Part shown: positions 49,001 to 58,000 of the stretch, in pieces
How the letters are laid out: each line of letters starts with the position of its first letter
Numbering within the stretch: the stretch's first letter is position 1
Assembly: GCA_963210315.1 (NCBI GenBank)
Contig: OY723249.1
Location: forward strand, 1,240,569-1,304,568
Source of the DNA: Rhynchopus euleeides
Taxonomy: Eukaryota; Euglenozoa; Diplonemea; Diplonemida; Diplonemidae
DNA: 64,000 nt
Reading direction: 5' to 3'
Notes under the pieces: model-generated
The model's input: the letters and a program-made list of their open reading frames with translations, nothing else
Told to the model about the DNA's origin: nothing
Databases searched by the model: none
Program-made: the position numbers and the translations under genes

Positions 49001-52000
49001 GCGGAGAATCCCGGCGGGATGGACTCCGCATGCCACGAAGGGTCCAGCGCTGAAGACCTCGCCGTGTTCGGGCCTTCGGAACACCGCGGGTTGGATCTCC
49101 ACGCAGGGTCGGCACTCCGCGACCTGGGGCCAGGGGATGCCACGAGCAAGAGGGGAGAGGCCACCACCACGCTCCCCGCCAGCCCCTTCGACGCGCCGTT
49201 CCGCTATAAGATTTGCCTGTTCACATCAGTCGGCGGGGCTGCGGAGCAGCGGGTGTGGATAGAGCTGAAGTCGGTTTCAGGCTCCCCCCTACGGACGCAG
49301 CCCGCAGGGATCGACAGGTTTGCCGTTGCCAGCTTCCTCCGGCTTGCCGAAGCGCAGCTGGGGAATGCCTCCGCTACATCCAGCGCGGCACTCCTGGGGG
49401 GGTCCGCACTCAGCTTTGAGGATTCGGGGGGCGCCGTTTCCAACGGTTTCACCCTGTCGGCATCGCGGGAGGGGTGGCCCGACGCTACCCTGGGCAGTGC
49501 TGTGGGGAATGGCTCGGTCACCCCACGCCTCCCCACGACACACCTCAAATGGGTGGTTCGGAAGTATATCTCAGGTGGGTCGTGGGCCACTGTCCCACAT
49601 GCGACGTGCCGCTTGGCTCCGGACTCCGCCACAGTCGAGCTGCAGCAAGAGGAAACGGGGGAAAAACGCATATTCGCCCCGATGCATGTCCCGATGCAAT
49701 CACCCGTCACGGGGCAGATCCGGGAGTACATTGTCTGCGTCAAACCCGCCGGCGGGGATGTATGGGTGCAGCTCCTGTCGGAGGCTGTGGGGGGCAGCAC
49801 CACAGGAGGCGCAGCGGTGGCCTCCCTGCCGGAGCATGATCTGCTGCGCAGCTCGGGGGTGCAGGCGGTTCCCAACCCCCTGGGGTACCTCGTCGACACA
49901 GCCTCGGGGCTGCTGCGGGTGTTCGACCTGGCTGACAGCCCCTCTCTGTGCAACGGGGTGCGCGACGGCTGCGAGGATTTCTACGCCATCACACCCGGGT
50001 CATCCACGTGCCCCGACACCACCCACCCCGAGGCGTATCGGAAGCTGGCGCATCTAACAAACTTCTCCTCATCGGCGAGCTTTCCCCTGTCTGACCTGGG
50101 GCAGGGGCACCGCTACAAGGTCTGCATGTATAGGAGAGATGTGGATTCAGCCGCCTCCACCCCAACCCACACCACCCTGCGGAAGCCCCACATCGCGTAC
50201 CAGATGTGGAACACAGGGGATGTCGCTGAGGGGGGGCAGAGCGGATTCTTCTTCACGACGGAGATCAACAGCCTCGATGTTGTGCCCCTTGGCGTGTCGT
50301 GGGATAGCTCTGCGGTTGCCTTTGTATGCAGCTCCCCGAGATGTGTGGTGCCGGAGCAGGCTGTTGTGCACACCGTTGACGGGCATTCCATGGAGTCGAG
50401 GTCCTATGTGCTGCAGCAGCATGCGACCCTCAGCCTCCAGGTGAGCCTTGCCACCCAGGGGACAGCCGCAGGGGTCGGATCCTTCCCTGTGACTCTCGAG
50501 TTCTGCCAGGAGCCAGACGATCCCGACTGCGCTATCACAACGAAGGACGGCTCAAGCCTATTCTCCATCAAAAACGAAGGCGCCGGAGGAACCTGCTCTG
50601 CAGAGCACAGCGCTGCCTTCGGCTGGCCCTCCGATGGCACCACGCAGCCCCTCACCGAGGGGCAGGTGACGTACACCCTGAGGTTCCTCTCCCTCTGCCC
50701 GGCTTCGAAGCTGAAGATGGGGTGCGGTTTCCGGTTCGTCTCCCTCCTCCCAAACAAAGACTACTCCCAGACGGTGAGGGTGGTGTCGCCCCCCGTGTGG
50801 ATCAACGTCTTCCCGGAGATCCCGACGGGGGTGTTGGTGGGAGGGGGCTACATCACACCGAGCAGCCGCGCGGGGTACAACTGCACGTCTTTCAGGGCAT
50901 GCGGTGCTCTCTCCTTCCACCCTGCCAGGCACGGCAGCCGTGTGACTGCACCGTATGGGGCTTGGGAGCTCCAAATCGGGCACAACAAGTCAGCGGTGTT
51001 TGCCATGCCCTCCTCTGCCTCCGGTGGGTGGACCGCAGGGGCTGCGGTGCTCCAATACATCCCGCAGCTCGCACCCTCTGTCTCATCCGCGTCGCTGGAG
51101 ATGATCCTGACTCTGAAGTTCAACGGGGAGTCCCCTGACATAGCTGTCAGATGGACGGTCCTCCTCACGAGGCCCCAGGTCACCCGCATCGAGATTGTCT
51201 CCGTCACCCCCGTTTGGGTCGAGGGTGCCCCGGTTGCCACGTGGGATTTTATGCAGAACCCCCACACCGTTTTATCGCATGGGCAGGGCGCTGCCGCTGC
51301 GACTAACAGAACCACACCCACCTCAACCCACAACGCCAGCGGCGCGGCAGGCACAGCCAATTCGGCCAGCCCCGCCACAACCTCGGTGTCCGCCACAGGG
51401 GTGTCGTTCCTCACCGCGCTGCACCCATATGAAATCTCTCTGGTGGCGTCAGACGCGGAGGGGTATCTGCCCCCAGCTGCGGTGCTCGATCTGGAGTTTT
51501 CCCTCACCCTCCACAGCGCCTATGCATCCTTCCCCGGCACGGCTGCGGCGGACAGCCCCACGGGGGAGGCACCCCCTGCGGCTGGACCCACGGGGGAGAT
51601 CCCGCAGGAGCTGAACGGCATTCTGGAGAACCCGGAGGTTCCGACGGCGCTGTCTGTTCTGTACACCTCGGCGGCATATATGAAGGCGAAGGGGTCGCAT
51701 AGGGTTGTGCAGTCATACCACGTCGTGGGGCGGGAGGGGATCGGGATCGCCGTGGTGCCGCTGCGGCTCCGCTCCCCGCTGGGCTGTGCGAGGTACGCCG
51801 ACGACGTCTCCCACAACGCATCGGCGTGGGATGGGGTGGGCGGCAGCGGCGGCGACGGCGATGGCAGCGGTGCATCCCCACCTCGGGGCCTCACGGAGAT
51901 CCCGCCGTTCGATGCGCTGCGCGAGGTGGGGCCCCAGGGGGGTTCTGTAGGATCTGGGGCTGGCGCTTCCGCTGCAAAGCCTGCTACCGGATGCACAATC

Positions 52001-55000
52001 TCCATGGCGTTGCGCCCGACAGGTCCGGATGGTGGCGCTGCCCAGCCCCCCGTGGTGGCGGAGCTGCATACCCCTGTGCGTGGGTTGGCTGATGCGCTGC
52101 GTGTGGAGGTGCTCGGTGCGCCGCATAACAATGCAACGTCGTTCCTGCCCCCCGGAGGAGGGGGGCAGGTGGGTGGCGGAGATGCCGGAGCGAGTGGGAA
52201 CCGCAGTCACACGCCTGGCGGAGGGAATATCAGCGACAGCGATGCTGCTGCGCAGGCGTCGAACATTGTGACCACCGTGGCTGCAGGGCTGACCCTCTGG
52301 GTGCAGCCCGTGAGTGTCTATGGGGGGTATGTCGACGAAGCCCACCCGGGGAGTGTCGTGGTGTTGTTCGCGGAGAGCCCCGCGCTGCGCCGCACCGATG
52401 GGTCTGTCGGGCCGAATGGGACCCGCCTGCTGCGGTCGTCCTTCCCCTTCCGCCTGCACAGCGGCAAGGGGTGGGGTGCCCTCTTCACGCTCTCCCTGAC
52501 AAAGCCCTGTGCGGGCTGCGCGTTCACCCTCCACAGCACCGGCGGGGCTGCGGGCGGGGTTGCGTATTACAACGACCCGCGGAGTGGCTCCATCGGCCTT
52601 TTCGGAGGCCACCTGCAGAACATCACCTTCCTGGGCTCTACCGGTGGTGGTGGCGACACCGCGACGCCTGTGGGGGGTGCCACCGCCACCCCTTCGCCCA
52701 GCAGTGCGGGCGGTGCCGCGAGCGTGCCGTTCCTCCGGATCCGGAGGGTGCGCGGGGATTCTACAGAGCTGCTGTGGTCGCAGTCATCCACTTTCAACCG
52801 TGAGACCAGCGCGACGGAGTACATCGTGAAGTGGGTGGTGGACGGCACCGCGGACCCGCTGAACACGCTGGGTTTTGTTGTCGAAGCGCGCGTGCCCCTC
52901 CCTGGGGGCGGGTCACAGCTTGACGATCCCTACCGCGCCGTGCCGCGCAACTTCACGATCCGAATGATGTCGGGCCAGCTTGTGAGCATGCAGGAGCTCA
53001 GGGCAATCCCCGCTGTATCCCTTTCCCCCGCCGACCCCACGCTGACAAACGGCATCGGCAACGGGGGCGTCCACACCAAGGTGGAGCCGCTACCCGATGT
53101 CGGGTGGAAGTCTGAGCTCCGCTTCAGCAAAACCGAAGACCGCCTCTGCAGGGACTGCAGGTTTGAGATATGCAGCACATACGATGACAGCGTCTACGGC
53201 ACGATCCTATCGAGGGACCTCCAGGCACCCTGCATCGCCATCAGGCTCTTTGCGACCCTGCCTCTGCAGGAAACGCTCGCATCATCGCAGAACACGCTGA
53301 GATCTCTGCAGTCCGTCCACACCCTCTTCAACGACACCTCACCTCAGACGGCTGGGGCTGACCTCCCCACCACCACACCCCACGACATGTCGAAGCCACT
53401 CTACGCCTGCCGCACCTACGCCACCTTTGGGGTGCTCCCTGTGATCTCCCTGCGCCCCACTCCCGGGGCCTCTGCGGTCAGCACCATTGCATACGACGCT
53501 GCGTTCTCCCTCGGGGTGTTCCAACGAGGCCTCAGCCTGCGTCGGCAGGACAGCCCACCTCAGAGCTGGCTGCAGACTGGGCCCTCGGAGGAGGTTCAGA
53601 GAATGCTCACAACCCGCAGTGTTATGTCGGCGAGCGTGACAGCCTTGACGTCTGGCGTTTCGCAGGCGGGGAGCTCTTCTGCAGAGGCATTTGTGATCAG
53701 CCTGGATGGGTTCCAGCCCATCATCACCGGGAAGTATGCCTGGGGGTACGAGCTCCTCACCGCAGACCACATCGCGGTGTCCGACGCAGGCATGCCTGGC
53801 TTTGGCTGTGGAGGGGACACCCTGGCATACGCCCATGCTAACGGCGCCTATGTCGCCTTCCGCCCCAACCCAGGGGTGGGTGTGCCCTACGCATCAACCC
53901 CGCTGCTCGTGGGGGCGCCTAGCCTCTTCTCCGTCTATATTGCATCATCCGGCAATGCTCCAGTGCGGAGCTACCCATCCGCAACGGTGATGATTACGAG
54001 CAGGTCATCCCTGGGGTGTGGCGATGGTGGTGACATCGAGGTGCTCGCCCTGGCGAGCAACGCGTCAGCCCCAAACCTGACGCACGCGTCGGGGTTTCGC
54101 GATGCGGGCGGCGGGGGTGCCGCACCCCAGCACTTCCTGCGCACCTCCAGCGGGCAGCTGGATTTCTGGGTCAACTACTCCACCCCCTGCCAGGCCTGCA
54201 GCATCCTGGTGCAGCTGTGCTACAGCCACGACGAGGTGACGGCGCTGAACTGCCTCATCCCGAACGCCGCCACCCAGCCCTCCGCCGCCGACACCCTCCC
54301 CGTCCTGGGCAAGCGCACCGCAGTGTCCAACCCCTTCACGGTGCAGCCTGCCGGGGCCACAGGCATCTCCATCACACGCCAGGCCTTCCCGAGGCAGAAG
54401 GTGGCGGACGACACCCTCCTAGTCGGAGATGACATGCAGCTCAGCCTCCGCCTGACGCGCAGCCGTGCCGGATGGCTCTACGACGGCATTGGTGCTGCGG
54501 AGTTCTCCCTCCACGTCGTGCAAACCGCAGACATACCGATATCGACAGAACCGTCTGACGGAGCCAGCCCTCCCCAGGGCGACCCCCCAGGGGACGTGCT
54601 GAAGTATGCCTTTGGAGGGTTCCTGGGCAGGACGCACCGCGACTTCCAAGGAGCAGGCGAGACATCCTCCTGCTGCCTGCAGTCCCTGCAGAAGAGGATC
54701 CGCTCCCAACACAGCGTGGATCGGGAGGCCACAACCGGTGCACGTCACACCCGGTACGGCCTGACTGCGGGTGTTGCCGCGGCCTCCCTCCTGTCGACTG
54801 AGGAGACCGTCGTCAGCTTCCACTTCACCCGCCCCTGCGCCCGGTGTGAGATATGGGCAGTCGTCACCCCAGCTCCGGGGTCCGCCGCGTTCTCCGCGCA
54901 GAGCTTCAGGCTGCTGGCAGACCCGGCAGCCCTGCCTCAGCCCCTGAGGGTCACCGTCAGGACCTGCGGCGTTGCCTGGGTCCCGCAGGCACCTCTGCTG

Positions 55001-58000
55001 CGGGTTGTGGCGAAGCGGAGGCCCTTCGCGCTGCAGGCAGCATCCACGGATATATCTGGCTTCCCTTCGTGGGGCTTCGGGGCGCACGACCCGCTGTGCG
55101 ACACCCGCGCCACACCCGCCGCGAGCAACAGCACCGACGAGGGGGAGGCAGGTGACGTTGAGGAGGCCATTGCAGCTGACCCCGGGATGGCCTTTCCCAT
55201 ATGGTTCAACAGCAGCCGTGTCGTGGGGTCTGGCGGTGGGTTCGGAGGGGATCTGCAGCACACCAACCCTGCCCCGACGCAGCCCGGCAGTAGCACTGTG
55301 GTGGCGGCGCGCTCCGCAGGGCGGGTGTGGGATGGGGTTGCCATCTTCCGGATGGAGTTCAGCCGCACCTGCACCCGGTGCACCGTGTCTGCCAGCTTCG
55401 GGGTGCCGAAGGCACTCCTCCTGGCCTACCAGCAGAACGTCCGCCAGGGTGATGCCGGCAACCGGCACCCCCCGAGAGACGGGGCTGCCTCGGAGCTGGA
55501 TATCGATCTCACCGAGGCGCTCGTCATGACTGACACAGCAAAGCTCGTCGTGATCCCGAGGGAGAACATGGGGGAGCGGACCGTGAATGTGTCAGGCGCG
55601 GAGCACACCCTCCCCGTGTCGATCTACGGCGCAGACCGCGATGGGGACCGCTCCTACGCCTTGGGGGGGCCCTCCCTGCTGGGGTGGCAGCGGATGTACT
55701 TCCCGGTGCTGCGCCCCCCGGAGGCAGGCCTGTTCCTCAGGGGGAATGCCGCGCACCCCACCTCCGTGCTGCTGCTGGAGAGCGTGGCGCCGCCGCCGCC
55801 GGTGCCCCCCACTGCCCCCGGTGTGACGGCTGCCCCGCAGCAGCCGTGGGAGCCAACCTATGTTGCGGGCAACATCACCGCCAGCCTGGGTGCCGCGGTG
55901 CTGTCGTACCCCACGCTGCTGCTGCAGGATGGGCTGGTGCGTGCCTACCTCCCGCTGGATGTCTCGAAGCCTGCCGGGCTGATGCGCACCAGCAGCTCTG
56001 TCGACCTGCGCCTGGGGGGCAGCCCTGCGGGCGATGTGCTGCAGTATCTAACAGGGGGTGTCCTGCCTACAACGCCTCCCGCTGCGGCGGGCCCCCCAGC
56101 CACCGCGGAGTATCCGTTTCCGGTGGAGCTGGAGGCGGGGCTGGCGCTGCTGGGGGAGCCGCCGGCCCTCGTCGTCTCCCCTGTGGCAGAGGCCCTGGCA
56201 GTCGTGGAGCCCCAGGGTGATCGGGTGCTGCGGGTGACGCAGCACCGCTGGTTCACCGTCAGGCTCTGGGCGGTGGGGCGGGACCCCGCATCCGACCCCA
56301 CCACCTGGGGAGGCACCGCCTTCCGTGTGTTCGGCGCCTCGGGGCTTGTCTGGGTGGAGAAGTGCAATGCGATGTTTGAGTTCGACGGTGTGGGACAGCA
56401 CCGCGCCCAGGCATTCTCTAACGGCAGTGCGCTGCTCTCCCTGCGCGCCTATTCAGGGCTGGGGAGGTGCCACCTCACCTTCCGCCACGAGAGCTACCGC
56501 ATCGCCCAGCTGACGGTTGAGGTGGCGGTGTTTGAAACCTCGCTGTTCCACTGGAGGTCCTCAGCAACAGTCATCGTCCCCCACAGCAGCGCGATGCTGT
56601 CGGAGCCGGATGGCAACCTAACGAATTCCTCAGACGGTGCGTCTGCAGAGGAGGGTGTGGGGAGGAGGCACACCCTGGGGTATATGACAGTCGGGGAGGT
56701 GCATTCGGAGGTGAGCCTCTTCGCGGCGAATTCGGACCTCGAGATCAACGAGCTGTTCGCAAGCGACTTCATCCAGAAGGCATCGGTTGTGGTGGAGCCC
56801 GAGGGGTGCTTCGTCGCCAGCAACAACGGGACCCCCGCCGTCGCATCCGGCGTCGTCACCTTCGCAGGGTGGTTCAACACGTCACTCGGCGTCTGCAGGT
56901 TCACCGAGGTCCTCAACCTCCCACCAGGCACAGCGCTGTCCAGCGAGCTACGCGTCATCCCCGAAGACCCTGTGGCGGTGTCCCTCCGGGAGCACCCTTC
57001 GAGCTTCGGGGCATTCCCCTACACAGGCGTGAGGAGGACCACGCTCGACGGGCTCCCTGCAGTCGGAACCTCCGACTCTGTTGAATTCTGGCTGGATTTC
57101 ACCGGCACGGCGATGCGTGACGCCACAGGCGGCAGGGCGGGGCACGGGTGGGACGAGGAGGGCACCACCACCGGCAATGCCAGCAGTGGGGACAGCCCAG
57201 GCGACGGCATCGCGACGCACACCACCGCGATGGTGAACGTCGAGGTGCACACCCTCGCCCTGGCCTCACGGGGGCTGTTCCCACAGAGGCCTTATGCTGA
57301 GGGCGTCATCGCCGCAGCGCAGCTGCGGGTGGACCGGGAGAGGCAGATCTACACCTGGTCCCCCTCCTCGTCGACACGCGTGTACGCTGCCGGAGGCAGC
57401 CCGCAGCAGGGCGGGGTGGCGGGGCTGCACAACCCGCCGGTGGTGGATTTCACCGTTGCAAACCCTGGGAGGGTCCCGCCGTTCTCCCAGGTGCTGCGGG
57501 ACGTCGGGCCGATTTATGTGATCATCGCCGCGACGCACATCGAGGTGGAGGCGCACTTCAGGTCGGGGGCTGCAGGGGGGTTCAAGCTGGCGCTGCGGCA
57601 CCGATCCCCCGTGAGGGTTATTGCGGGGCAGGTGTTCGATCTCCACATCCGCCTGGCAGACGGACACGGCAACACCGCGGATGTCGACGGGGAGTCCTGC
57701 GGGGCGGATGCGGTCGCCACCCTCCGCTTCCCCACCTCCGCCTCCGCATGCCAGGGCGCGGGATCCCCCGAGGCACACGCCTGCCTTGATCTGCCACGAC
57801 ACTACACCCCATTCAGCTGCACGGCAGGCACAGCCACCCCCTGCCACGACACCGCCTGGTCTGTCGCCAGCATGCCCTCACCGCTGCTGGGGGTTCACTC
57901 CAACAGCCCTTTCGCCCGGAGGCTCCACAGAGGCACTGCGAGCTTCACCCAGGTAGTGAGGGATCCGGGGGTTGCGGCGTCGGGGCTTGGGAGCGTGATG